Shown: positions 1 to 8,694 of the stretch, in pieces
Layout: each line of letters opens with the position of its first letter
Position numbering within the stretch: the first letter of the stretch is position 1
Origin: Streptomyces sporangiiformans
GTDB lineage: Bacteria; Actinomycetota; Actinomycetes; Streptomycetales; Streptomycetaceae
NCBI RefSeq assembly: GCF_005768555.2
Contig: NZ_VCHX02000165.1
Location: 57,084 to 121,083, forward strand
Direction: 5' to 3'
DNA: 64,000 bases
Position numbers and translations under genes: made by a program
The notes under the pieces: generated by a model
What the model saw: only the letters and a program-made list of their open reading frames with translations
Told to the model about the DNA's origin: nothing
Database searches by the model: none

Positions 1-810
1 GTGACGGCCGGTCAACGCGTGGTCGTTTACGGACCGTGGGGCTGCGGCGCGTGCGATCGCTGCGCCGCGGGCCGGGACAACTACTGCGACCGGCGTGACA
101 CCCTCCCTTGGCATGGCGTGGGACTGGGCCGTGACGGCGGAATGGCCGAGTATCTGCTCGTCCCGTCCGCCCGCCATCTGGTGCCGATCGACGACTTGCC
201 GGCCGTACAAGCGGCTCCGCTCTCCGACGCGGGCCTGACGTCGTACCACGCCGTGGCCGGGCTGCGACCCGCGCTCGGGGAGGGCGGCACCGCCGTCGTC
301 ATCGGTGTCGGCGGGCTCGGACACCTGGCGGTGCAGATCCTCCGCGCGACCACCGCGAGCCGCATCCTGGCGGTCGACGTCCGGGAGGATGCCCTGGCTC
401 TGGCGGACCGCTCCGGCGCGGACTTCGGCACCCTGGTGCGGGCGGACACCGCGCGTGTCTTGCGGACGCGGAGCGGTGGCGCGGGGGCGGACGCCGTACT
501 CGACTTCGTCGGCACCGCTCAGACACTGGAACTCGCGACCGGCATTCTGCGCCCGGGCGGTGAACTCGCCGTCGTGGGCAGCGGCGGCGGCCGGCTGACG
601 GTCGCCAAGCCGGGCGTGCTCCCACCGGGGTTCAGGCTCTCACTGCCCTTCTGGGGAACTCGCGCCGAGCTCGCCGAGGTCGTCGGGCTCGCACGCTCGG
701 GGGCGATCCAGGTCGAGACGGAGCGGTTCCCGCTGTCCGCCGCCCCGGAGGTCATCGGCCGACTCCGCCGGGGCCAAGTGCGGGGACGGGCCGTACTCGT
801 CCCCGACTGA
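1..810 (+). CDS. Zinc-dependent alcohol dehydrogenase (5' truncated by window)
   Basis: This is the C-terminal three quarters of a medium-chain NAD(P)-dependent alcohol dehydrogenase. The four-cysteine structural zinc loop (GCGACDRC...NYC) lies near residues 14-29. The Rossmann motif GVGGLG is near residue 103, followed by the acidic end of beta-2 (AVDVRED). The family's N-terminal catalytic-zinc segment (C-G-x-C-x-TD and GHE) is absent, so the reading frame must enter from the left and the GTG at position 1 is not the true start. Full-length relatives are about 340-350 residues. The next gene is an SDR on the same strand 60 bases away, so the two probably share a transcript and act on alcohol/ketone pairs of one pathway. 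Substrate cannot be told from the sequence. Confidence 0.9.
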   Translation: MTAGQRVVVYGPWGCGACDRCAAGRDNYCDRRDTLPWHGVGLGRDGGMAEYLLVPSARHLVPIDDLPAVQAAPLSDAGLTSYHAVAGLRPALGEGGTAVVIGVGGLGHLAVQILRATTASRILAVDVREDALALADRSGADFGTLVRADTARVLRTRSGGAGADAVLDFVGTAQTLELATGILRPGGELAVVGSGGGRLTVAKPGVLPPGFRLSLPFWGTRAELAEVVGLARSGAIQVETERFPLSAAPEVIGRLRRGQVRGRAVLVPD

Positions 811-869
811 CCAGGTGCACGGGCAGCTCAGTGCCCTGTGCCCCACTCCTACTGAAGGGAAGCTCGCCG

Positions 870-1622
870 ATGCGCTTCGACGGAAAGGTCGCGATCGTCA
901 CCGGAGGGGCCCGGGGCATGGGCGCCTCGCACGTCCGTGGGTTGGCCGCGGAGGGCGCCCGGGTCGCCGTCTGCGACCTGCTGGACGACGAGGGAAAGGC
1001 TCTGGCCGAGGGCCTCCCCCACGCGCAGTACCACCACCTCGACGTCACCGACGAAGAGGCATGGCGGTCCGTCGTCCGCACCGTCGAGGACACCTTCGGC
1101 CCGGTGGACGTCCTGGTCAACAACGCGGGGATCATTCACTTCGGCGGCGTGGAAGAGCAGTCGTCCGCACAGTTCCGCCGGATCCTCGACGTCAACCTGG
1201 TCGGTGCCTTCCTCGGTATGCACACCGTCCTGCCCGGCATGCGCGCCCGCGGTCAGGGCTCGGTCGTCAACATCTCCTCGGCCGCCGGCCTCATGGGTTT
1301 CGCCGACGGCATCGGTTATGTGGCGAGCAAGTGGGGGGTGCGGGGCATGACCAAGGCCGCGGCGCTGGACATGGCGGGCACCGGGGTGCGCATCAACTCC
1401 GTGCATCCGGGCGTCATCCGCACGCCGATGGGTGTGAGTGCCTCACCCGAACTGTTCGCCCACCAGCCGGTACCGCGCATCGGGGAGCCCGAGGAGGTCA
1501 CCCGCATGGTGCTCTTCCTCGCGAGCGACGACGCCTCCTACACCACGGGCGGCGAGTTCCTCATCGACGGAGGCCAGACCATCGGCCACGCCGGTCAGGC
1601 CCACGCGACGGTGGACCAGTGA
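870..1622 (+). CDS. SDR family oxidoreductase (hydroxysteroid-dehydrogenase-like)
   Basis: This 250-residue classical short-chain dehydrogenase would interconvert a hydroxyl and a ketone using NAD(H). The cofactor motif TGGARGMG is at residues 11-18, NNAG near residue 90, the catalytic serine in NISSAAG, and Tyr150-x3-Lys154 (YVASK). Asp at the end of beta-2 (VCDLLDDE) favours NAD over NADP. Overall it resembles the 3-alpha/20-beta-hydroxysteroid dehydrogenase and FabG3 subgroup. The start at 870 is chosen over an in-frame ATG at 831 because it has the ribosome site GAAGGGA at 854-860 and begins directly at the Rossmann fold. It stands between an alcohol dehydrogenase and a flavoprotein, suggesting a catabolic operon for a cyclic or steroid-like alcohol; the substrate is inference. 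Confidence 0.9.
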   Translation: MRFDGKVAIVTGGARGMGASHVRGLAAEGARVAVCDLLDDEGKALAEGLPHAQYHHLDVTDEEAWRSVVRTVEDTFGPVDVLVNNAGIIHFGGVEEQSSAQFRRILDVNLVGAFLGMHTVLPGMRARGQGSVVNISSAAGLMGFADGIGYVASKWGVRGMTKAAALDMAGTGVRINSVHPGVIRTPMGVSASPELFAHQPVPRIGEPEEVTRMVLFLASDDASYTTGGEFLIDGGQTIGHAGQAHATVDQ

Positions 1623-1716
1623 CCCGATCCGCCGAGCAGGTCGGCGGCTGCGCGCACACCCGGGATGCCGCGCTGGAGTACCTGACGCACCGAACGTCAA
1701 GAAGGGGTGAGCGCAC

Positions 1717-4173
1717 ATGCCGGACCACCAGACGGTCGACCTGCTCGTCATCGGGGCGGGAATGGCCGGACTGACCGCGGGCGCGAGAGCCGTACGCAAC
1801 GGGCTGTCCGTCCTGGTCATCGAGATCAGCGATGACATCGGGGGATCCGCGCGCTTCGCCGGTTACGCCTGGACCGCCCCGAGCCACGAGGTGATGGAGC
1901 GGCACAACCCGGGCGGAGAGGCCTCGCTCAAGCGCGCCCTGGTGGACCGCTTCCAGGACGGTATCGCGTGGATACGGAGCACGGGGGTCGAGGCCAAAGA
2001 CGCTCAGCCCATCCTCAGCTTCGGTCAGGGGCACCAGTTCGACACCCATCACTACGTCGACACCTGCCGCCGCATCATCGTCGAGGCGGGTGGCGAACTG
2101 CTGCTGACCACCGACACCGAGCGACTCCTCCTGGAGGAGGGGGCCGTGACCGGAGCGGAACTCGTGATGGGCGACGGCACGCGACGAACGGTGCGCGCCA
2201 CGTCGACGCTCCTGGCCACGGGGGGCTTCCAGGGGGACGTGGGTCTCCGCAACCAGCTCGTCCATCCCCATGCCGACCGCATGGAGCTGCGCTCCAACCC
2301 CTGCAGCCGCGGGACCGGCTACCGCCTGGCGACCGCCGCCGGGGCCTCTGCCGGACTACCCGGGGCCGGCTTCTACGGGCATCTGATCCCGAGCGGCATC
2401 CCGTTCGCGGACCCGTCGGACTTCGTCGACCTGTCGCTGTACTACAGCGAGCACGCGCTGCTGTTCAATCTGCTGGGCGAGCGGTTCACCGACGAGACGC
2501 TGGGCGACCACCTGACGACGATGGCGCTGATGGAGCAGCCCGAGAACCGCGGGCTCCTCATCGCCGACGCCCGCGTGTTCCGCGACTGGGTGGTGGGCTC
2601 GTACGTGAAAGGGGCGGTCGCCGTCGACAAGTTCGCGCTGGCCGGCAAACGGGGCGGCCGGGTCGGTTTCGCCGAGGACCTGGACGAACTCGCCTACCTT
2701 CCCGAGGAGTGGGGATACGACGGGCCGACCGTCCGCGCGGCCGTCGAGCGGTTCAACGCCCGGACGGCGGCGGGTGAGGATCCGGTGCCGGGCCGCCGGC
2801 TCGATCGCCTGCCGCTCGACGAACCGCCTTACTACGTCGTCGAGACGGTACCGGCCATCACGTTCCCGTTCCACGGGATCCGCATCGACGACCGGGCACG
2901 GGCTCTGAGAGAGGACGGCGAGCCGGTGGAAGGGCTCCTCGCCGCCGGTTCGGACACAGGGGGCCTGTGGTACCGGGCCTACGCCGGCGGTATCGCGTCG
3001 GCCCTAGTGTTCGGACTCACCGCGGCCGACACCGCGACGCTTCGTGCCGCGCCTCATGGCACGAGGCGCACCCGGTCCGGGTCGGGTCCCGTGCCCCGGG
3101 AAGGCACGGCGACGATCGGCCGTGAAGTCCGGCCGATCGCCTATCCCCGCGGCGAGGTCCGGGCGTCGGACTTTCGCGTCGTCGAGGTCGAGGTCCGGCA
3201 GCCACGGGCGGGCGAGGTGCTGGTCCGGAACACTTGGACATCCGTCGACGCCGCCCTCCGGCTGCGACTCAGGCAGACGGCACCACCGGGATACTTTCCG
3301 GCCTTCCCCCTCGGAGAGCCGATGGACGGGATCATGACCGTCGGGGAGGTCGTGGAGTCCCGCGCCGACGGGTTCGCCCCCGGCGACACGGTGTGGCACG
3401 CCGCCGGCTGGCGCGACTACGCCGTCGTCGAGGCGGGGAAGCAAGCGCTCGGCGGCGTCGGCACGCTCACAAAGCTCGACGTGCGCGTCGCACCACCGCA
3501 GGTCTACCTCGGTGCGCTCGGCGGCAACGGACTCACCGCCTACGCCGGCCTCTTCCATGCCGCGGGCCTGCGCGACGGCGACGTCGTCTGGGTCTCCGCC
3601 GCGGCCGGCGCCGTCGGCAGCCTCGCCGCTCAGATGGCGAAGATCCGCGGGCATCGCGTCATCGGCAGCGCCGGTTCCGACGAGAAGGTGCGCTACCTCC
3701 TGGAGGAGCTCGGTCTGGACGCCGCGTTCAACTACAAGCGCGGCGCCCTACCCGACCTCTTGCGCGAGGCGGCTCCGGACGGCATAGACGTGTACTTCGA
3801 CAACGTCGGTGGAGACCATCTCGAGGCCGCCCTCGGGGCGCTGCGGGGGTCGGGCCGTGTCGCGATCTGCGGCATGATCTCGGAGTACGCGGCGAAGGAG
3901 CCGCCGCACGGCCCCGGAAACCTCATGTTGGCGGTGACGAAGGGCCTGACGATTCGCGGCTTCCGAGGCAGCGCCCACACCCACTTGCTGCCCGAAATGA
4001 CACGGCATGTAGGCGCATGGATCCGCGAAGGCCGCCTCCGCTGCCACGAAACGATCATCGATGGGCTGTCGCAGGCGCCCCCGGCACTGGCGGGGCTACT
4101 GCGGGGCGACAACACCGGCAAGACGCTTGTGCGGATCGATGGCTTCACGCATCGTGAGAACGCCATCGACTGA
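1717..4173 (+). CDS. Fusion of FAD-binding dehydrogenase and MDR (PTGR/CurA-type) reductase
   Basis: This 818-residue protein joins two enzymes that are normally separate. Residues 1 to about 445 form a fumarate-reductase/3-ketosteroid-dehydrogenase type flavoprotein. It has the dinucleotide motif GAGMAGLTAG near residue 10, a GGFQG segment, and the closing flavin-binding GGLWYRAYAGGIASALVFG stretch. Residues about 470-815 form a zinc-free medium-chain reductase of the leukotriene-B4 dehydrogenase/prostaglandin reductase/CurA family. It shows GGNGLTAYAGL, SAAAGAVGSLAAQ, DAAFNYK and YFDNVGG. A 25-residue basic Ser/Arg/Gly/Pro linker joins them and the frame is continuous. A ribosome site AGAAGGGG precedes the ATG. 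The first half would desaturate or reduce an enone and the second would reduce an activated double bond; coupling on one substrate is inferred. A sequencing artefact joining two genes is less likely, because no stop or start junction is seen. Confidence 0.85.
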   Translation: MPDHQTVDLLVIGAGMAGLTAGARAVRNGLSVLVIEISDDIGGSARFAGYAWTAPSHEVMERHNPGGEASLKRALVDRFQDGIAWIRSTGVEAKDAQPILSFGQGHQFDTHHYVDTCRRIIVEAGGELLLTTDTERLLLEEGAVTGAELVMGDGTRRTVRATSTLLATGGFQGDVGLRNQLVHPHADRMELRSNPCSRGTGYRLATAAGASAGLPGAGFYGHLIPSGIPFADPSDFVDLSLYYSEHALLFNLLGERFTDETLGDHLTTMALMEQPENRGLLIADARVFRDWVVGSYVKGAVAVDKFALAGKRGGRVGFAEDLDELAYLPEEWGYDGPTVRAAVERFNARTAAGEDPVPGRRLDRLPLDEPPYYVVETVPAITFPFHGIRIDDRARALREDGEPVEGLLAAGSDTGGLWYRAYAGGIASALVFGLTAADTATLRAAPHGTRRTRSGSGPVPREGTATIGREVRPIAYPRGEVRASDFRVVEVEVRQPRAGEVLVRNTWTSVDAALRLRLRQTAPPGYFPAFPLGEPMDGIMTVGEVVESRADGFAPGDTVWHAAGWRDYAVVEAGKQALGGVGTLTKLDVRVAPPQVYLGALGGNGLTAYAGLFHAAGLRDGDVVWVSAAAGAVGSLAAQMAKIRGHRVIGSAGSDEKVRYLLEELGLDAAFNYKRGALPDLLREAAPDGIDVYFDNVGGDHLEAALGALRGSGRVAICGMISEYAAKEPPHGPGNLMLAVTKGLTIRGFRGSAHTHLLPEMTRHVGAWIREGRLRCHETIIDGLSQAPPALAGLLRGDNTGKTLVRIDGFTHRENAID

Positions 4174-4291
4174 GGCTGACCCCGTGGGGCGCCCGGGCGT
4201 TACCGAGCCCAGTGCCGTTGCCGACGTCGCCACCCTCTTCGATGCGCACCACTCATGACGCCGTCCCGCACACGCCACCCCGATCGTGCCG

Positions 4292-4316
4292 ATACTGAAC
4301 TGAAATAAGTCCAACA
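4292..4316 (+). promoter_or_regulatory. Putative TetR-family operator, copy 1
   Basis: The core reads GAACTGAAATAAGTCCA. It matches the site at 10051-10075 at 19 of 25 positions, counted by eye, and is an imperfect dyad. Because the other copy lies just behind a TetR gene, this is inferred to be that regulator's binding site. Confidence 0.5.
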
Positions 4317-4455
4317 CCTGTCACCGGGCGGCGGCCGCCGGTGCGACCGGGCCGCCCCACCACACTCCGCACCCAGACCGACCACCGCTTACTACTGCGG
4401 CGCCACCCATGCCATCCCATCAACCCCCTGCACCGTGCAGCTGCGCATACTATTG

Positions 4456-4479
4456 CCTAACCTAGTTCAGTTTGGTAAC
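4456..4479 (-). promoter_or_regulatory. Putative TetR-family operator, copy 2 (weaker)
   Basis: On the minus strand this reads GTTACCAAACTGAACTAGG, sharing the ACC.AACTGAA core with the copies at 4292 and 10051 (16 of 24 positions). It sits about 100 bases upstream of the ABC lipoprotein gene, a sensible place for a repressor. Confidence 0.4.
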
Positions 4480-4577
4480 TTCCACGAAATCTTGGCCATC
4501 CAGCCACCGTCCAGCGCTAAGTCCGCTCGGTTGTGTGCCGGTTCGGCCTGAGCCGGTTTCACATAAGGGAGCCGAGA

Positions 4578-5642
4578 ATGAGATCAGATCCGCGACGGCG
4601 CGGGACTTTGCTCATCCTGCTATCGATCACCACCCTGATGCTCGCCGCGTGCGGTGGCGGCAGCGACAACAAGGCCGAGTCCAAGGTCGTGCCCGCATCG
4701 GCGGGCATGGACGAACTGGTCGCCGCAGCGAAGAAAGAAGGAAAGATCACGGTCTACTCGGCCCAGGATCTGACCGCTCTCAACAACCTCGCAAAAGCCT
4801 TCGAGGCCAAGTACCCGGGGATCGACGTGAAGACCGTCCGGGGCACCGACGGTGACCTCGGAGTGAAGGTCGAGACGGAGTTCAACAGCGGCAAGGGCAT
4901 CGCCGACATGTATGTCAGCGCGAGCCTGTCCTGGGTGAAGCCGCAGGCCGAGGCCAAGCGGTTCCTGGCGCCGACCGGTCCCGAACTGACCGGCAAGGGC
5001 GCCTACGACACCAAGGAGTACGTCCACGACGGCAACTACTTCGAGACCAACTCCGCAGTGCTGACGTTCGGTTGGAACACCAAGCTCTACGCCGAAGGGC
5101 TGACCGACTACACGGGCCTGCTCGATCCGTCGCTCGCCGGCGGAAAGATCGGCGTCATCGAGCCGACGGCGCCGTCGATCGTCGACTTCTACCTGTGGCT
5201 GGAGGAGACGTACGGCGCCGACTTCGTGAAGAAGCTGGCCGCCCAGAAGCCACGCATCTACCCCAGCGCCCTGCCCATGGGTGAGGCGCTGCAGTCCGGC
5301 GAGATCGCCGCCGGCAGCTTCGTGGCGCCGATCGCGCTCGATCCCGCCAAGAAGAAAGGCGCGCCGGTCGACTACCGCATGCCGCCGGACGGCGCGTGGG
5401 GTGCCCGGTATTACGGCATGGTGCTGGAGAGCGCCCCGCACCCCAACGCCGGCCAGCTGTTCGCCAACTTCATGGTGACCGCCGAGGGGCAGAAGCTGAT
5501 CACGCCGTCGGCGGGTTCGGTGCTGCCCAAGGTTCCCGGCACAGTGATCACCAACGACAAGGTACGGGTACAGGATCCGGCCAAGCTCACACCGGATGCC
5601 GTGGCCGCGTACCAGAAGAAGTGGAAGTCCCTGTTCAAGTAG
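4578..5642 (+). CDS. ABC transporter substrate-binding lipoprotein (Fe3+/organic-anion type)
   Basis: This 354-residue extracytoplasmic binding protein is anchored as a lipoprotein. It has a basic N-terminus, a hydrophobic core and the lipobox LAAC with Cys25. After a flexible Gly/Ser stretch comes DELVAAAKKEGKITVYSAQ, the usual opening of the AfuA/FutA/phosphonate-type family. The length matches that family. The ATG at 4578 is preferred over an upstream GTG at 4533 because AAGGGA lies at 4565-4570 and the signal peptide starts cleanly there. It is followed by ATPase and fused-permease genes. Family members bind ferric iron, phosphonates or small carboxylates. With oxidoreductases next door an organic substrate is more likely than iron, but that is inference. 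Confidence 0.9.
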   Translation: MRSDPRRRGTLLILLSITTLMLAACGGGSDNKAESKVVPASAGMDELVAAAKKEGKITVYSAQDLTALNNLAKAFEAKYPGIDVKTVRGTDGDLGVKVETEFNSGKGIADMYVSASLSWVKPQAEAKRFLAPTGPELTGKGAYDTKEYVHDGNYFETNSAVLTFGWNTKLYAEGLTDYTGLLDPSLAGGKIGVIEPTAPSIVDFYLWLEETYGADFVKKLAAQKPRIYPSALPMGEALQSGEIAAGSFVAPIALDPAKKKGAPVDYRMPPDGAWGARYYGMVLESAPHPNAGQLFANFMVTAEGQKLITPSAGSVLPKVPGTVITNDKVRVQDPAKLTPDAVAAYQKKWKSLFK

Positions 5643-5680
5643 GGACAGTGGGCGGCATCTGCCAGGACCGACGCACAACA

Positions 5681-5712
5681 GTGTGGGCACCCGCGACGAC
5701 GGGTGCCCACAC
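5681..5712 (+). terminator. Intra-operon hairpin between binding protein and ATPase
   Basis: Perfect 13-base-pair inverted repeat: arm GTGTGGGCACCCG, six-base loop, arm CGGGTGCCCACAC. It lies 38 bases after the lipoprotein stop and before the ribosome site of the ATPase. No T-run follows. Such hairpins typically stabilise the binding-protein message or give partial termination, producing more binding protein than transporter. Confidence 0.75.
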
Positions 5713-5749
5713 ACCTGATCTTTGGATATCTGGATATAAGGAGTCCCCC

Positions 5750-6943
5750 GTGTCCCACGTGCGCATCGAGGGTCTGACGAAAAGGTTCGCCGGCAAGCCA
5801 CCTGCGGTCGCCGTGGACGACCTGTCACTCGAGATCGAGCCGGGCGAGTTCATCGTTCTGCTCGGCCCGAGCGGCTGCGGGAAGACCACGACTCTGCGCT
5901 GTCTGGCCGGTCTGGAGACGCCCGACGAGGGACGCATCTCGCTGGGCGACCAGATGGTGCTGAACGTACGCGGGAAGGTGAACCTCCCCCCGAACAAGCG
6001 CAGGATCGGGATGGTCTTCCAGTCGTACGCGCTGTGGCCGCACATGACGGTGCGCCGCAACATCGGATATCCCCTCAGGACCCGACGGGTGGCCCGTGAG
6101 GAGGCGCGCAGGCGGATCGACGAGGCGGCGGAGCTCGTCGACTGCGCCGCCCTGCTCGACCGCTATCCAGCTCAGCTCAGCGGCGGCCAGCAGCAGCGGG
6201 TCGCCCTGGCCCGCGGCCTGGCCGCCCAACCCGACCTGGTGCTCTTCGACGAGCCGCTCAGCAACCTCGACGCCCGGCTGCGCGACCAGGTGCGCGCCCA
6301 ACTGCACGAGCTGCACGCACGGCTGGGCTTCACCGCCGTATTCGTCACTCACGACCAGAGCGAGGCGCTGGCGCTCGGGGACCGCCTGGCCATCATGAAG
6401 GCGGGGCGGATCGAGCAGCTCGACACACCGGAGCGGGTCTTCGACGAACCGGCCACCGAGTACGTCGCCGGGTTCATCGGCATGTCGAACCGGCTTCCGC
6501 TCCGGCGTCAAGGCACGGGATGGATACTCGCCGGCGGTCCGGGCACCGACGAACAACCGGGCGAGGCAAGCTCATCGGCCGGCGCGAGCCGGCTGGTGGC
6601 CGACGAACTCCCGGTCCCCCGCTCACACAGCGAGGTCGCCGTCCGGCTGCGCCCCGACGACCTTCGGCTCTGCCCGGCCGAGGAGAAACCGCCGGCCCAC
6701 GGCGTCGCCCTCGCGGCGGAGGTCGTCGACGCGCAGTTCGGCGGGCGGCACATGGACGTGGTCGTCGCGATCGCCGGCAGTCGCCTGCACGCCCAGGCAC
6801 CCCTGACCGGCAAACCATGGGCCCGGGGGCTGGCGCGCGGACAGCGGGTGACCGCGTGGTTCGCCAAGGACGCGGCCCTCTACTACGACGCCGACGGGGC
6901 ACGGGCAGCCGCGCACGCGCCCGCCGCCGCAGTGGGGGCGTGA
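5750..6943 (+). CDS. ABC transporter ATP-binding protein (PotA/FbpC type)
   Basis: This 397-residue importer ATPase powers uptake with the fused permease that follows. Walker A GPSGCGKTT is near residue 43, the Q-loop in MVFQSYALWPHM, the signature LSGGQQQR, Walker B VLFDEPLSNLD and the H-loop in VTHDQSEA. A TOBE-type regulatory domain occupies about residues 300-395. The GTG at 5750 has the strong ribosome site AAGGAG at 5738-5743. An open frame continues upstream to 5396, but that extension lies over the lipoprotein gene and is rejected. The permease begins five bases after the stop. No other ATPase serves this importer in the window. Confidence 0.92.
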   Translation: MSHVRIEGLTKRFAGKPPAVAVDDLSLEIEPGEFIVLLGPSGCGKTTTLRCLAGLETPDEGRISLGDQMVLNVRGKVNLPPNKRRIGMVFQSYALWPHMTVRRNIGYPLRTRRVAREEARRRIDEAAELVDCAALLDRYPAQLSGGQQQRVALARGLAAQPDLVLFDEPLSNLDARLRDQVRAQLHELHARLGFTAVFVTHDQSEALALGDRLAIMKAGRIEQLDTPERVFDEPATEYVAGFIGMSNRLPLRRQGTGWILAGGPGTDEQPGEASSSAGASRLVADELPVPRSHSEVAVRLRPDDLRLCPAEEKPPAHGVALAAEVVDAQFGGRHMDVVVAIAGSRLHAQAPLTGKPWARGLARGQRVTAWFAKDAALYYDADGARAAAHAPAAAVGA

Positions 6944-6947
6944 CGTC

Positions 6948-8687
6948 ATGGCCGCACCCGCCGTACCCGCCCCCTCCACCACGCCGACACCGCCGCACCC
7001 GAACCCGCCGCACCCGACGGCACTGACCCGTGCGCGGCGCCACCTGCCGCGACTCGGCGCGCTCGTCTTCCTGGCCGCCATCGGCTACTTGGTGATCGCC
7101 CCGCTGGTGGGCCTGCAACGGCTGGCCTTCGAGGACGACGCCCGTGGCTACAGCGCCGCCTTCGACAACCCCGACATGGCCGAGACGCTGGGCACGACGG
7201 CCGGCCTGGCGCTGGGCTCGCTGACCATCGCGCTCGTACTCGGCACGTTCCTGGCCTGGGCGGCGACGCGTCTGCCACCCCGGCTGCGGCTGCTGCGCGT
7301 CCTGCCCATCCTGCCCATCGTGATCCCGGCCGTGGCGGCGGTGACCGGCTGGGCGTTCCTGTTCTCGCCCCGCCCCGGCTACCTCAACGCGGCACTGCGC
7401 AACCTGCCCTGGTGGGACCATCTCGACGAGGGTCCCGTCGACATCTACACCCTGCCGTGGATCGTGCTCATCACCGGCTTCGGCCTGACCGCCTTCGTCT
7501 ACCTGTTCGTCAGCGCCGGCTTCGGCAACATCAACGCGGAGCTGATCGAGGCGGCACAGGTCAGCGGATCGTCGGCCGCCGGGGTGTTCTTCCGGGTGAC
7601 GCTTCCCCTGCTGCGCCCGACCCTGGTGTACGGGGGCTTTGTGGCCCTGCTCCTCGGACTCGGGCAGTTCACGGGACCGCTGCTGCTCGGCAGGAACAAC
7701 GGCATCAACGTACTGACCACCGACATGTACGTCGCCGTGTCGCAGAGCCCGGTCGACTACGGCAGGGCCGCCGCGATCGGGTCACCGCTGCTGCTCTTCG
7801 GCATCGCCGTCGTCTTCTTCCAGAAGGTCGTCCTCGGCGACCACAGCCGCTTCGTCACGCACGGCGGCAAGGCGTTCCGGTCCGGCGGGCGGCCGTCGTG
7901 GGTGGCCGTCACGGGCATCGTCCTCTACAGCCTGGTGGCGCTCGCACTGCCGCTGGGCGCGCTCACGGTGGTGTCGCTCTCCGCCTTCTGGAGCGGGAAG
8001 ATCCAACCGAGCGGGTTCACGCTCGACAACTTCCGGCGCGTGTTCCAGGAGTCGGGGATCACCGACGCGATCGTCAACAGCCTCACCACTTCGGTCATCT
8101 CCGTCGCCATCGCGCTCCCGCTCGGCTTCATCGCCGCCTCGCTGCTGCTCAAGGGACGCCGGTTCCGCATCATCCGGGCCGCGGTCGACTTCATCGTGGC
8201 GATGCCCCTCGGGATCCCCGCGGTGGTCTTCGGCGCCGGTTTCCTGCTGACGTACAGCCGCGAGCCCTTCATCCTGTACGGCACCCGAACCGTCATCGTC
8301 CTGGTCTATGTGACCCTGATGCTGCCCTTCGCCACCCGGATGCAGCTGTCCGGGATGGTGGCGCTCGGCGACACATACCTGGAGGCGTCGCGGACCAGCG
8401 GGGCGGGCGCGCTGCGGACCAACACCGAGATCGTGCTGCCGCTGCTGCGCCCCACGCTCGCGGGTGCCGGAGCGCTGATGTTCGTGCTGCTCACCCACGA
8501 GTTCACCGCCTCGCTGCTGGTACGGGCGCCCACGACGCAGGTCATGGGCACCATCCTGTTCGACTACTGGTCCAACGGCTCGTACCCGCTGGTGGCGGCG
8601 ATCGCACTGGTCATGACGCTGGTGACGTCGGCGGGTGTCTTCGTGGCCATGTCCGTCGCGGGCTCCGACATCTTCGAGAAGCTCTGA
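6948..8687 (+). CDS. ABC transporter permease, two fused MetI-type domains
   Basis: This 579-residue inner-membrane protein carries both permease halves in one chain, as in the FbpB/ThiP group. It begins with a Pro/Thr-rich cytoplasmic tail of about 25 residues and has roughly twelve hydrophobic segments. There are two coupling loops of the EAA type: EAAQVSGSSAAGVFFRVTLP near residue 200 and LEASRTSGAGALRTNTEIVLP near residue 475. Both would contact the ATPase encoded just upstream. The ATG follows the ATPase stop by four bases, indicating translational coupling. A fused permease means one gene covers the whole channel. The next gene is convergent and nearly abuts. Confidence 0.92.
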   Translation: MAAPAVPAPSTTPTPPHPNPPHPTALTRARRHLPRLGALVFLAAIGYLVIAPLVGLQRLAFEDDARGYSAAFDNPDMAETLGTTAGLALGSLTIALVLGTFLAWAATRLPPRLRLLRVLPILPIVIPAVAAVTGWAFLFSPRPGYLNAALRNLPWWDHLDEGPVDIYTLPWIVLITGFGLTAFVYLFVSAGFGNINAELIEAAQVSGSSAAGVFFRVTLPLLRPTLVYGGFVALLLGLGQFTGPLLLGRNNGINVLTTDMYVAVSQSPVDYGRAAAIGSPLLLFGIAVVFFQKVVLGDHSRFVTHGGKAFRSGGRPSWVAVTGIVLYSLVALALPLGALTVVSLSAFWSGKIQPSGFTLDNFRRVFQESGITDAIVNSLTTSVISVAIALPLGFIAASLLLKGRRFRIIRAAVDFIVAMPLGIPAVVFGAGFLLTYSREPFILYGTRTVIVLVYVTLMLPFATRMQLSGMVALGDTYLEASRTSGAGALRTNTEIVLPLLRPTLAGAGALMFVLLTHEFTASLLVRAPTTQVMGTILFDYWSNGSYPLVAAIALVMTLVTSAGVFVAMSVAGSDIFEKL

Positions 8688-8694
8688 CCGCCGG

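Larger units (their letters stand above)
4174..4577. promoter_or_regulatory. 404-base intergenic region with promoter and operator copies
   Basis: No convincing gene is present. The first 80 bases look like a decaying tail after the fusion gene. The region is less GC-rich around 4440-4500. It carries two copies of the operator-like motif also found upstream of the MFS gene at 10051. The second copy lies about 100 bases before the lipoprotein start, so the ABC promoter is probably near 4440-4540. Confidence 0.6.

Noticed and set aside
5396..5749. 118-codon N-terminal extension of the ABC ATPase
   Set aside because: It overlaps the end of the lipoprotein gene and the intra-operon hairpin; a strong ribosome site marks the GTG at 5750.
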